Assembly (NCBI RefSeq): GCF_000304315.1
Contig: NC_018485.1
Span: 1,768,501 to 1,832,500, forward strand
Source of the DNA: Methylocystis sp. SC2
GTDB taxonomy: Bacteria; Pseudomonadota; Alphaproteobacteria; Rhizobiales; Beijerinckiaceae
Length of the DNA: 64,000 nucleotides
Direction of reading: 5' to 3'
The notes beneath the pieces were generated by a model. It saw only the letters and a program-made list of their open reading frames with translations, was not told where the DNA came from and searched no databases. Of this stretch, positions 55,821 to 64,000 are shown one piece after another. A program made the position numbers and the translations under genes. Numbering within the stretch: position 1 is the first letter of the stretch; each line of letters starts with the position of its first letter.

Positions 55821-58800
55821 GCCGTCTCTCCCCCGCCGCGCATCCATTCCTTGACGCGCGCCAGATGGTCGTAGTCGCCGATATCGCTCATAAAAGCCGG
55901 ATGCGGCCGCGACGCATAGGGCGTCGATTCATCGCGAAATTGCGACAGCAGCGCTTCGAGCTGCGCCCGATGCGCCGCGACGACGTCGGCGAAGCGCGCG
56001 TCTTTCCACTCGATCCAGTGAGTCTCGCCGCCCTTTCGCAAGCCGATATAGGCGGCGCCGGAAACCGGCCGCGGGCCGATTTTTTCGAAAGCGCCGGCCT
56101 CGATCATCGCCGCCTCCAAGGTCAGCTGCGGCGACCAGCCGGCCTTGACCTGCTTTTTCGACGGCGGCGCGCCGGTCTTGTAGTCGAAGACATATGCTTG
56201 GCCTTGTCGATCGACCTCTATGCGATCCGCGATCGCCGTTAAGCGAAAGGTCGTTGCGTCGGCGAGCGTAAGCGCGATCTCGCCGCGCGTTTCGACATGG
56301 ATGTCGCAATCCAAAGCGCGCCGCTCCTGTTCGAAGCTGAACGCATGATCGAGCCCCGCTTCAATGCGCGGCCATTGGAAGCTCACGAAGGCGGGATCGG
56401 CCATGAAGCCATCGAGTTTCTTGCGCGCGAGTTCGCGGAGAGCGTGGCGGGCGCCAGAGGGAAGCGCGCCGCGCGGATGCCGCGCGACGAAGGCCGCAAG
56501 CGCTTCATGTATCGCGACGCCGATTTCGCGCGCGCCGGCCTCCGCGCCGATCGGCGGCAGCGGCGTGAGTTTGAGAATATATTCGGCGAAGATTGCGTAA
56601 GGGTCGCGCCGCAGGCGCTCGACGCGGGTGACGCTCAAGCGTTGCGGCCGCAGCGCGAGCGCCGGGCGCGGCTGCGGCCGCTCGATCGCAATCGTCGTTT
56701 CGGGTCGATCGAGCACGGCGGCGATCGCGAGCATCGCGTCGCCGCGTTTCCAGCAGGCGTCGAACGCGTCGCCGGCAAGCGCCGACAGACGCGCGATGAA
56801 GCGGGAAGGAACCGTCGGCGCGCCATTCCGTTTGATGGCGCGGCTCAGCACGACGCGCTCCGCGCCCAACGCCATGATGAAGTCATGCGCGCTTTGGCCG
56901 ATGCGTCGCTCCGGCGCCATCAGGCCGAGCTGCGCGCGCATCGAGCGATTGAGAAAGGCGCCGGTGTCCGTCTGCGGCGGCCATACGCCTTCGTCCAGTC
57001 CGGCGAGCAGGATGAGATCGGCGTCGATGAGCCGCGCTTCCAGAGGACCGAGGATCTTTAAGCGCGGATGGGCGCGTCTTGGGCCGCGCAGCATCGTCTC
57101 GGCGGCGACGCGGTCGAAGAGCGCCGCGTAGTTTTGCGCGTCAAAACCTGCCGGCGCCTCAGCATGCGCGAGCCGATCGAGGAGTTCGAACAGCGCCGAC
57201 GCGCCCTCTTCATCAGCTTCCTCGGCGCCGGCGATCACGGCGTCAAGCGCGCCGCTATGCGCGCGCGCGCGGTCCGACAGCGACGCCGTCGGCGCCAGCG
57301 CGGCGAAGGGCGAGAAAGCGGCGTCAACACGCGCAAGCGCATCTTCGATCGCGCGCCACTCCTCATCGCTGACGCCGCGCGCCGCCGGATGCGCATGCGG
57401 CGCGCGCGCCAGTTCACGCGCCGGGCCGACTCGCGCCGCCCAGCCGCCGTCAGGCTGCGCGAATGTGCGCAGCACGCCGATCTCGACGAGCGGCGCGAGC
57501 GATGCGACGCGCGCACGCGAAAGTCCGAGCCCGGTGAGCGGATGGGCGAGCAGCGCGGCCACGTTCACGGCGCCGGCGCGATCCGATCCGATCGTCGCGA
57601 CCAGCCGCGCCAGCGCGCCGATCGATGTCCTTGCGAGCGGCATGCCGCCGGAGTCATCGACCTCGATGTCGAAGCGTCGCAGTTCGGCGGCGACGCGCCG
57701 CGCGACGAGCCGGTCCGGCGTAACGAGCGCCGCCGTTCGGCCAGGCGTCTCCAGCGCCTCGCGCATGAAGAGCGCAAGCGTCAAAGCCTCTAACCGCTCA
57801 TCCGGCGCGTCCAGCGCGATGACGCCGTCGAGCGCCTGCGCGAAGCCGCCGCTCTGCGCAGCCTGATAATCGCGCCACGCTGACGTCGCGTCGGCAGGCG
57901 CCATCGCTTGCGAGACAAACGCGCGGCGCGCGGCGAGCGGCGGGGTCAAGCGCGCGAGTTCGCGCGGCTCGTCGCGCGCCGCGCCCATCGCGTCGAGCAA
58001 GCGTTTCAACATCATCTGCGGATGGGTGAAGGTCGGTTCTCGGCTTTGATCCGTCCAACCCACGCCCGTCCAGGCGTCCGCGCTCATGATCTGATCGAGG
58101 CCCGGCAGGACCACGGCGCCGTTTTCGAGTCCGGCGATGGCGGCGAGCAGCCGCGCGGTCGTCGGCTGCGCGCCGGTCGAGCCGAGCGCGATCACCGGCG
58201 CGATCGGCGGCGTGCGGGCGAGCTCGGCGATCTGCGCTTCGACGAGGCGCTTCTGATAGGCGCTGGCGTCGATCCGCCCGCGGTCCGCGAGAATTTGTGG
58301 CCATTCGCGCAAGACGATCTGCAGAAATTTCGTCGTGATCGCCCAGAAATCGCTGTAGGCGTCATCGCTCAGACTATCGAACGCGTCCACCGAAACATCT
58401 TCGATGTGCAATTCGTCGATGAAGGCGCCGAGCTCGGCGGCGAGCGCATAGGCGGCCGACGGCGTCGATGCGACGAGCAGCGGCTCGCTCTCATGCAGAT
58501 TGGGCGCGCCGCTTGCGTCGACGGAGATGAGCGCGCGCCCAATCGCTTGCGCCCATTGCAGAATCAGCTGCGACAGCAGCAGGCGTCGTTCCAGTTCTTC
58601 GATCGGCGCGGCGAGGGACGCATCCGCCTCGACGTCAAAGTCTCCGGCGAACAGCGCGGCGTTCTCGCGCTCCTCCAGCGCGCCGAGCGGCAGGATGCGC
58701 GGCAGCAGCGTCGCGCGCCGATCCAGCGCCTGCGCGAATTCGGCCGCGAGCGCCCGCGCCGCGCGCTGTGTCGGCACATAGATCGTGGCGCGCGCCATCG

Positions 58801-58924
58801 TCAGCGGCGGCGTGTCGCGCGAGAGGGCGGGAACAATCTCGCCGTCGAGCAAGGCCGAAACAAACGTCTTCAGAAACGGCGCGCCAGGCGCAATGGTGAA
58901 AAGGTTGCGCCGGCGGGGGAGCAT
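55817..58924 (-). CDS. addB: Double-strand break repair protein AddB
   Basis: A 1035-residue partner of AddA with an inactivated helicase-like N-terminus (NLFTIAPGAPFLKTFVSALL) and a C-terminal PD-(D/E)XK nuclease (YVFDYKTGAPPSKKQVK). EARLIDADLILLAGLDEGVWP is a conserved mid-segment. Its start lies six bases after the MurU-like gene. Confidence 0.93.
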   Translation of the reverse strand: MLPRRRNLFTIAPGAPFLKTFVSALLDGEIVPALSRDTPPLTMARATIYVPTQRAARALAAEFAQALDRRATLLPRILPLGALEERENAALFAGDFDVEADASLAAPIEELERRLLLSQLILQWAQAIGRALISVDASGAPNLHESEPLLVASTPSAAYALAAELGAFIDELHIEDVSVDAFDSLSDDAYSDFWAITTKFLQIVLREWPQILADRGRIDASAYQKRLVEAQIAELARTPPIAPVIALGSTGAQPTTARLLAAIAGLENGAVVLPGLDQIMSADAWTGVGWTDQSREPTFTHPQMMLKRLLDAMGAARDEPRELARLTPPLAARRAFVSQAMAPADATSAWRDYQAAQSGGFAQALDGVIALDAPDERLEALTLALFMREALETPGRTAALVTPDRLVARRVAAELRRFDIEVDDSGGMPLARTSIGALARLVATIGSDRAGAVNVAALLAHPLTGLGLSRARVASLAPLVEIGVLRTFAQPDGGWAARVGPARELARAPHAHPAARGVSDEEWRAIEDALARVDAAFSPFAALAPTASLSDRARAHSGALDAVIAGAEEADEEGASALFELLDRLAHAEAPAGFDAQNYAALFDRVAAETMLRGPRRAHPRLKILGPLEARLIDADLILLAGLDEGVWPPQTDTGAFLNRSMRAQLGLMAPERRIGQSAHDFIMALGAERVVLSRAIKRNGAPTVPSRFIARLSALAGDAFDACWKRGDAMLAIAAVLDRPETTIAIERPQPRPALALRPQRLSVTRVERLRRDPYAIFAEYILKLTPLPPIGAEAGAREIGVAIHEALAAFVARHPRGALPSGARHALRELARKKLDGFMADPAFVSFQWPRIEAGLDHAFSFEQERRALDCDIHVETRGEIALTLADATTFRLTAIADRIEVDRQGQAYVFDYKTGAPPSKKQVKAGWSPQLTLEAAMIEAGAFEKIGPRPVSGAAYIGLRKGGETHWIEWKDARFADVVAAHRAQLEALLSQFRDESTPYASRPHPAFMSDIGDYDHLARVKEWMRGGGETA

Positions 58925-58929
58925 CGCGC

Positions 58930-59694
58930 TCAGCTCCGGCGCAGGGCGATCGCACGCTCGGCGTCGGCGATGGCCGCGACCGTGCCGACGTGAAGCCAGA
59001 GACCGCTGGAGACGACGCCATAGAGCCGTCCCTTGCGCGCGGCTTCGAAGAAGAAGGGCGCGAGCTTGAAGACATCATCCGCGACGCCGGCGAAAAGCTG
59101 CGGCTTCATGAGTCCGACGCCGGCATACACATAGGGTTTCTGGCCGTCGCGGCGAATAATGCGCCCGTCAGCGTCCAGATCGAAATCGCCGTCCCAGTCG
59201 ACTCCGACGCTTCCCGACGTCGGCGCGAGCAGCAGCGCCGCATCCATGATCTCGGGGTCGAAGGCTTCCGCAAGCGTTCGGACATTTGAGCGCGCCGCGT
59301 CGATCCAGAACGCGTCGGTGTTGCAAACGAAAAATGGATCGTCTCCGATCAGGGGAAGCGCCCGCTTGATCCCGCCGCCCTGATCCAGCAGCAGCGCGCG
59401 TTCGTCGGAAATGACGATTCGCGGACGGGCGCGGCGCGCGAGATGCGTTTCGATCTGATCGGCGAGATGATGGACATTGACGATGGCCAGTTCGACGCCA
59501 GCGTTTTCGAATTCATCGAGCGCGCGGTCGATCAGCGTGCGGCCGGCGACGGACACAAGCGGCTTCGGCGTCTTCTCGGTGATCGGCCGCATGCGCGCGC
59601 CAAGCCCGGCGGCGAACACCATGGCGACGCTCGGCGCAGGCGCGAGCGCCCGGCTCTCAGGCGTCGCGAAAGAAGCCGGGGATGTTGGCCTCAT
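58930..59694 (-). CDS. murU: MurU-like MurNAc-1-phosphate uridylyltransferase
   Basis: A 255-residue NTP-transferase. MVFAAGLGARMRPITEKTPK (25-44) is the nucleotide loop, and FFVCNTDAFWID holds the metal-binding Asp. It would make UDP-MurNAc from MurNAc-1-P and UTP, bypassing fosfomycin-sensitive de novo synthesis. Assignment rests strongly on the upstream AmgK-like kinase domain. ATG 59694 overlaps the fusion gene by 38 bases; an ATG 24 codons later is possible. Confidence 0.82.
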   Translation of the reverse strand: MRPTSPASFATPESRALAPAPSVAMVFAAGLGARMRPITEKTPKPLVSVAGRTLIDRALDEFENAGVELAIVNVHHLADQIETHLARRARPRIVISDERALLLDQGGGIKRALPLIGDDPFFVCNTDAFWIDAARSNVRTLAEAFDPEIMDAALLLAPTSGSVGVDWDGDFDLDADGRIIRRDGQKPYVYAGVGLMKPQLFAGVADDVFKLAPFFFEAARKGRLYGVVSSGLWLHVGTVAAIADAERAIALRRS

Positions 59695-61207
59695 ACCACG
59701 CCCTGATGTCGGCCAGCGCCGGATGGCGGAGGCTCTTTTTGAGATAGGATTCAACGCGCGGAAGATGCGCGAGATATTGCGGTTTGCCGTCCCGCTGATC
59801 CAGCCGCGCGAAAATCCCCAGGATCTTTGTCGCGCGCTGCGCCGCCAGGATCGCATAAGCCTTGGCGAAAGCCGCCATGTCGAATGCGGCGTCGGCGTCG
59901 CGCCGCAGTTTGGCGTAATGGGCGAGGAGCTTCAACTCCAAATCGTCGGGCACGTCGACGCGGGCGTCCTGCCCAAGCGACGCGACGTCATAGGCGGGAT
60001 GGCCGAGCACACAATCCTGGAAATCGATGATGCCGATCCGCGCCAGCCCATCCCGCTGCGCGAGCCACAGAAGATTGGGAGAGTGATAGTCTCTCAGAGT
60101 CCATGTCGGCGTCCATGTCGGTGCGGCGCCCGCGACGTCGACGAGCGCCTGGCGCCAGAGGTTGAGAAAGATGGCCTTGGCGCCGGACGAGACCGACGCC
60201 TTCTGGCGTGCGAGATACCAGTCGACGAGCAATTCCACTTCGATCAGCAGGGCGTCGAGATCATAGGGCGGGATGCGGTAATCGCCGCCGCCTTCGACCG
60301 CGATCACGTCCGGCAGGCGCCGCGCATGAAGATAGGCGAGCGCGCCCGCCGCTTCCAGATAGCGCTCGACGATCGGGCGGCTCCCGTCGACGACGCCCTC
60401 GCCGCCAAGATCCTCGATGATCAGCAGGCCGGCGTCGACATCCTTGGCGTAGACTTCCGGAGCCGAGAGTCCCAGGCCGCGCAACCCCTGAGACATTGCG
60501 ACGAAAGGAACGACGTTTTCGGCGAGGCGCGCGATGGCGCTGTAGGATTTGCCATAGCGGATCGGCGGTCCGTCCGGCCGCGCCGGCGAGATCATCAGAA
60601 TCGCGCGCTGTCCGTTTTCCTTTTCGAGCCGCTCATAGGCGCGCGTCGAAGCGTCGCCCTGCAGGAAGCGGCGCGTGGCGTGGGCCCAGCCCGCCTTGCG
60701 CAGAAGCTCGCGCAGCGCCTTGAAGAACGCGAGGCGCGACACGAAGCCGCCATAGCCGGAAATGGTGAGCCGACGCGCCTCGCGATTGTCGCCGTCGACG
60801 AAACTCAGGCGCACTTCGAGACGATCGGGCGAGAGCGCTTCGCGCGCACGTTCGGCCCATTCGACGAGCACGATCGCGTCGTCGGTCGCCTCCTCCCAGC
60901 CTAATCCCTCAAGCTCCCCAGTGTGCTCCAGCCGATAGAAGTCGGCGTGGACGACGCGGTTGCCTGCGCCCTCGTAGACTTGCATCAGCGTGAAGGTCGG
61001 GCTTGGCGCCTCAAGCCGCGGGTCTTCGACCAAAGCGCGGATCATCGCGCGCGCGAAGGTGGTCTTGCCGGCGCCGAGATCGCCGGAAAGCATCACGGCG
61101 TCGCCGATGCGAACGAGCGTCGAAAGTTCTTGCGCCAGTTCGATCGTTTCGGCTTCGCTGGCGACGTCGAGGCGCCAGACCGCTTTCGGCGCTGCCTCTT
61201 CGCTCAT
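59657..61207 (-). CDS. TsaE-AmgK fusion: t6A ATPase joined to sugar kinase
   Basis: A 516-residue two-domain protein. Residues 1-150 are TsaE, the ATPase of tRNA t6A37 synthesis, with SGDLGAGKTTFARA (41-54) and HADFYRLEHTGELEGLGWEE. Residues about 175-516 are an APH-like kinase of AmgK type (FLQGDASTRAYERL, LRDYHSPNLLWL with Asp373, IGIIDFQDCVLGHP with Asp395), which phosphorylates MurNAc/GlcNAc at the anomeric position. The fusion is seen in other alphaproteobacteria. ATGA overlap with divL upstream. Confidence 0.92.
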   Translation of the reverse strand: MSEEAAPKAVWRLDVASEAETIELAQELSTLVRIGDAVMLSGDLGAGKTTFARAMIRALVEDPRLEAPSPTFTLMQVYEGAGNRVVHADFYRLEHTGELEGLGWEEATDDAIVLVEWAERAREALSPDRLEVRLSFVDGDNREARRLTISGYGGFVSRLAFFKALRELLRKAGWAHATRRFLQGDASTRAYERLEKENGQRAILMISPARPDGPPIRYGKSYSAIARLAENVVPFVAMSQGLRGLGLSAPEVYAKDVDAGLLIIEDLGGEGVVDGSRPIVERYLEAAGALAYLHARRLPDVIAVEGGGDYRIPPYDLDALLIEVELLVDWYLARQKASVSSGAKAIFLNLWRQALVDVAGAAPTWTPTWTLRDYHSPNLLWLAQRDGLARIGIIDFQDCVLGHPAYDVASLGQDARVDVPDDLELKLLAHYAKLRRDADAAFDMAAFAKAYAILAAQRATKILGIFARLDQRDGKPQYLAHLPRVESYLKKSLRHPALADIRAWYEANIPGFFRDA

Positions 61208-63708
61208 TCGGCGCCTCCGGCGCTCGCCGCGAGGAGACGCATTTCTTCATGTGCGGCATGCGCCGGAAAGATGCAGGTTACGGTCGTGCCTTCGCCAGGG
61301 GCGGAATCGATCAAGACCCTGCCGCCATGAAGCTCCATCAAGGCGCGCACGATGGAAAGGCCGAGCCCGACCCCGCGGTGGCGGGAACCGGCAGTGTGCG
61401 ACTCAAAGCGATCGAAGATGCGTTCGAGAATTTCCGGCGAAATGCCGCGGCCGCGGTCGGTGACTTTGAAGACGATTTCGGCCTCGCGCCGCAACACGGC
61501 AAGCGTCACCGTCTGCCCCGGACGCGAAAAGCCGATGGCGTTCGAAAGAAGATTGAACAGGATCTGGCGCACGCGTTTGGCGTCGCCGCGGAATGTTCCG
61601 ACGTCATCCATCGCGACGATCTGCACGTCGATCGAATTTTCGGCGAGCCGATCCTGCACGCCTTCGATCGCCGCGCGCATCGTCGCTTCGACGTCGACCT
61701 CCGAAACTTCAAGCTCCAGCGCGTCTTCGTCGATGGTCGCCAGATCGAGAATATCGTCGACGATGGCGAGCAGCGCCGCGGAGGATTTGTTGACATAACC
61801 GAGATATTCGCGCTGGCGCGGATTGAGCGGGCCGGTCGAGTCCTCTCCGAGGAGATGCACGAAGCCGTTGATGTTGTTGAGCGGCGAGCGCAGCTCATAA
61901 CTGACGTGATGGATGAAGTCATTGCGCAGCTTTTCGGCGGCGAGCAGCGCCTTGTTGCGGTCCGTCAGCGCGCGCTCGACATTCACGTCGGCGGAAACGT
62001 CGACGAAGGTGAGGAGCGCCGCGCCGTCGAGCAGCGATTGCGCCGTACAGTCCAGGACGACGCCGTCGCTACGCTCGATGCGCCGGGTGAAGCCTTCGCG
62101 CATTTCATTGAGACCCGTGACGAAACCCTGCAACGCCGCCCATGTCTCCTCCTTGGCGTGCAGCGCCCGACATCTCGCGGCGAGCGCGTCGAAGCGCGGC
62201 CGTTGCGTGAGCTCCTCGGGATCGAGCCGCCACAGACGGGCGAAGGCGGGATTGCTGAACTTCAAACGCCCGTCGGAACCGAAAACCGCCACGCCCTCGT
62301 GCAGCGTCTCGAGCGTTTCGCTCTGCATGCGGGCAAGCGCGTTGAAGCGCGTCTGGAGATCATAAGCCTTGGTGGCGTCGTCATAGAGATAGGTGACGCC
62401 GCCTTTAGGATTGGGATGCGCGACGACGTCGATGATGCGGCCATCCGGCAAATGCCACGTGTGACGTATGGGCTCCGGCGAGCGATAGGCTTCGAACAGC
62501 CGCTCCTTCCACGCCCTGTAATCCGACTCGACGGGCACGCGCTGCTCGGCGCGCAGACGGTCGAGAATCTGTCCGTCGGTCGGCCGTTGTTCGAGGAACC
62601 GTGGGTCGAGCTGCCACAGCTTGGCGTAAGCGTCGTTGCTGTAGATCAGCCGCCGCGTGCGATCGAAGCTCGCGACCGCCGTCGGCAGCTGATCGAGCGT
62701 GCGCACATGCGATTGCATCTGCTGTTCAAGATCGGCGCGCACCGTCTCGACCTCATGACGATCGATGGCTATGGCGGCGGCGGCGCCCGAGGCGGAGGCC
62801 TGTGTGACGTCGAGCCGATGGCGCGCGCCCGCGACGACGGCGTTGACGCGCTCGCGCCAGACGCTGTTCTTGGCGCGCGCTTCCTCGGCGGCGCTGCGCG
62901 CCGACTGGTCGAGCAACTCCAGTTTGCGGGCGAGAGCGTCCTCGGGGTTCTTCGCTTCGACGGCCTGCGCATAAGCGTCGTTGACGAAAACGAGTTCGCC
63001 TGCGTCGTCGCGTATCCAAAACGGCGTAGGCAACGCCTGGAGCATCGCGCGCAGACCGGAGAGTTCCGATTGCGCCGCCGTGTAGCGCTCGCGAAGGCCG
63101 ATGAGCTCCAGTCTGTCGCCGGAGACTTCACGGATGCGCAACACCACGCTGCCGCCAACCGCCCTCCCGTCGGCGTCGAAATGCCGACCGGCGACGCCGG
63201 CAAGCGCCAGGCGGAAGCTTTCGCCGCTCTTGCGCAGACGGTCGACGGCGCTTTCGAGCGCCTGGGCGTCCTTGGGCGCAAGCCAGGCGCCAAAGCTCAA
63301 TATGCGGCGCGGCGCGGCGACAGCCCCGGTCATGATCAGAGACGAAGAATGGATATCGGGCTCGGCGTCAGGCGCCGTCCAGGCGACGAAGATCTGCGGC
63401 TCGGACGCGAGGAAGGTTTTCGCCCGCCCCAGCTGGGCGCGCGCGTCGTCGAAGTCGAGTCGCAAGGCGGCTTCGCGGCGACGCCAGGCTGCGCGTTCGC
63501 GCACATGCGTGATCACGATCGCCGCGGCGAAAATCGCCAGTCCGCCGCTAAACGCGAAGCTGACGATCTGCGGATCGATCGCCAGATCTTCGAGAAAACC
63601 AGCCGCGCGCGCCGGCGTCGCCTCGAGCCCTAGCAGCAAAGACCCGAGAACAGCGCCGGCAAGGGGAGGAGCGCCAGAATGGTTGATCGCGCGCCGCCGT
63701 CTCGTCAT
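61204..63708 (-). CDS. divL: DivL-type PAS sensor pseudokinase with Tyr at the phospho-acceptor site
   Basis: About 834 residues: one or two N-terminal membrane segments, several PAS-like repeats (SFDRTRRLIYSNDAYAKLWQ; VFGSDGRLKFSNPAFARLWR), then a dimerisation and ATPase pair. The H-box reads FIHHVSYELRSPLNNI, so Tyr604 stands where His is normally phosphorylated, as in Caulobacter DivL. N box (FNLLSNAIGF), DRGRGIS and GVGLGLSIV are intact. DivL controls the CckA-CtrA cell-cycle pathway by contacting phospho-DivK. ATG 63708 is chosen; TTG 63774 would add 22 residues. Confidence 0.82.
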   Translation of the reverse strand: MTRRRRAINHSGAPPLAGAVLGSLLLGLEATPARAAGFLEDLAIDPQIVSFAFSGGLAIFAAAIVITHVRERAAWRRREAALRLDFDDARAQLGRAKTFLASEPQIFVAWTAPDAEPDIHSSSLIMTGAVAAPRRILSFGAWLAPKDAQALESAVDRLRKSGESFRLALAGVAGRHFDADGRAVGGSVVLRIREVSGDRLELIGLRERYTAAQSELSGLRAMLQALPTPFWIRDDAGELVFVNDAYAQAVEAKNPEDALARKLELLDQSARSAAEEARAKNSVWRERVNAVVAGARHRLDVTQASASGAAAAIAIDRHEVETVRADLEQQMQSHVRTLDQLPTAVASFDRTRRLIYSNDAYAKLWQLDPRFLEQRPTDGQILDRLRAEQRVPVESDYRAWKERLFEAYRSPEPIRHTWHLPDGRIIDVVAHPNPKGGVTYLYDDATKAYDLQTRFNALARMQSETLETLHEGVAVFGSDGRLKFSNPAFARLWRLDPEELTQRPRFDALAARCRALHAKEETWAALQGFVTGLNEMREGFTRRIERSDGVVLDCTAQSLLDGAALLTFVDVSADVNVERALTDRNKALLAAEKLRNDFIHHVSYELRSPLNNINGFVHLLGEDSTGPLNPRQREYLGYVNKSSAALLAIVDDILDLATIDEDALELEVSEVDVEATMRAAIEGVQDRLAENSIDVQIVAMDDVGTFRGDAKRVRQILFNLLSNAIGFSRPGQTVTLAVLRREAEIVFKVTDRGRGISPEILERIFDRFESHTAGSRHRGVGLGLSIVRALMELHGGRVLIDSAPGEGTTVTCIFPAHAAHEEMRLLAASAGGAE

Positions 63709-63938
63709 TGCGAGGACGACTCCGTTTGCAAGCGATCGACTGGGCGCGTCATGAAAACCGGTCTCCACGGTCAATTGCGGGTGCTCATCACAACAACGCC
63801 GTAAACGGTTCTAGCAAAACGCGGACGCAGCCTGCCGGGCGCAGGATGCGGATGGGCTCCGACCATAGGAAGACGGAGGGCGCCGTCCGTCGCCTGTCGC
63901 GCCGCACACGAATCAACCCCAATCTAAAGCGCAATCGC

Positions 63939-64000
63939 TCAAAACGGAATCTCTGGAGCCAAAAGAACGGCCTCGCCCACGACGGGGACGGGCGGCGGAT
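63939..64000 (-). CDS. Possible C-terminal end of a gene beyond the right edge
   Basis: On the minus strand a frame open to the window edge ends at TGA 63941-63939 with PPPVPVVGEAVLLAPEIPF. The composition looks protein-like, but only about 20 residues are visible, so the identity and even the reality of the gene are open. The 230 bases from here to divL show nothing else. Confidence 0.3.
   Translation of the reverse strand, partial: PPPVPVVGEAVLLAPEIPF

Noticed and set aside
61003..63633. 876-residue open frame opposite divL
   Set aside because: Arg/Ala-rich antisense shadow with no motif; divL and TsaE motifs are clear on the other strand.

Overview
The window is GC-rich chromosomal DNA with the gene content and gene order of an alphaproteobacterium, probably order Hyphomicrobiales (Rhizobiales). 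Pointers are an uninterrupted-order nuoA-N operon followed by birA and rnj, an ATP12 assembly chaperone, addAB beside a TsaE/AmgK fusion and a MurU-like enzyme, and a DivL-type pseudokinase with Tyr in place of the phospho-acceptor His. The genus cannot be fixed from the sequence. No rRNA, tRNA, CRISPR array, transposase or integrase was seen.

Layout. 1-8140: truncated ornithine decarboxylase with a long leader, periplasmic glucan protein, creatininase-family enzyme, membrane protein, DUF411 protein, a BaiN-type flavoprotein that seems to start at ATT, and RluD. 8141-13967: an accessory hotspot between an RNase T2 gene and typA. It holds two different cargos (a HEPN/winged-helix pair; a Cys-rich exported peptide with a SUMF1-fold protein) separated by degenerate copies of the typA and RNase T2 3' ends. 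14141-19286: secreted serine protease, epmA/efp, and vsr-dcm among palindromic repeats. 19499-36540: one long minus-strand operon, nuoA-N, birA, rnj, with two large palindromic repeats inserted between its genes. 36725-40819: ATP12 chaperone, then an atypical three-gene cassette (membrane protein, ImmA/IrrE protease, Beta-protein family) and about 1 kb of structured non-coding DNA. 40820-48240: RluC, TonB/ExbB, an SSS-type permease, a secreted protein, a fatty acid hydroxylase, and an SRPBCC plus short-LOV photoreceptor pair. 48389-52287: rpsO, pnp, AI-2E-type exporter. 52374-64000: addA, addB, MurU-like enzyme, TsaE-AmgK fusion and divL in one overlapping minus-strand operon.

How the genes work together. 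The nuo genes encode complex I; ATP12 helps assemble the ATP synthase. EpmA probably modifies Lys34 of EF-P beside it. Vsr repairs T:G mismatches that arise from the Dcm methylation next door. AmgK and MurU salvage cell-wall MurNAc. AddAB processes double-strand breaks. RNase J and PNPase handle RNA decay.

The most novel material is the RNase T2-typA hotspot, where two cargo alleles appear stacked in tandem, and in particular the small Cys-rich peptide gene with its own promoter and terminator directly ahead of the SUMF1-fold gene. Next come the ImmA/IrrE-Beta cassette, the ATT start, the symmetric six-Cys tail of the secreted protease, and the short LOV protein.
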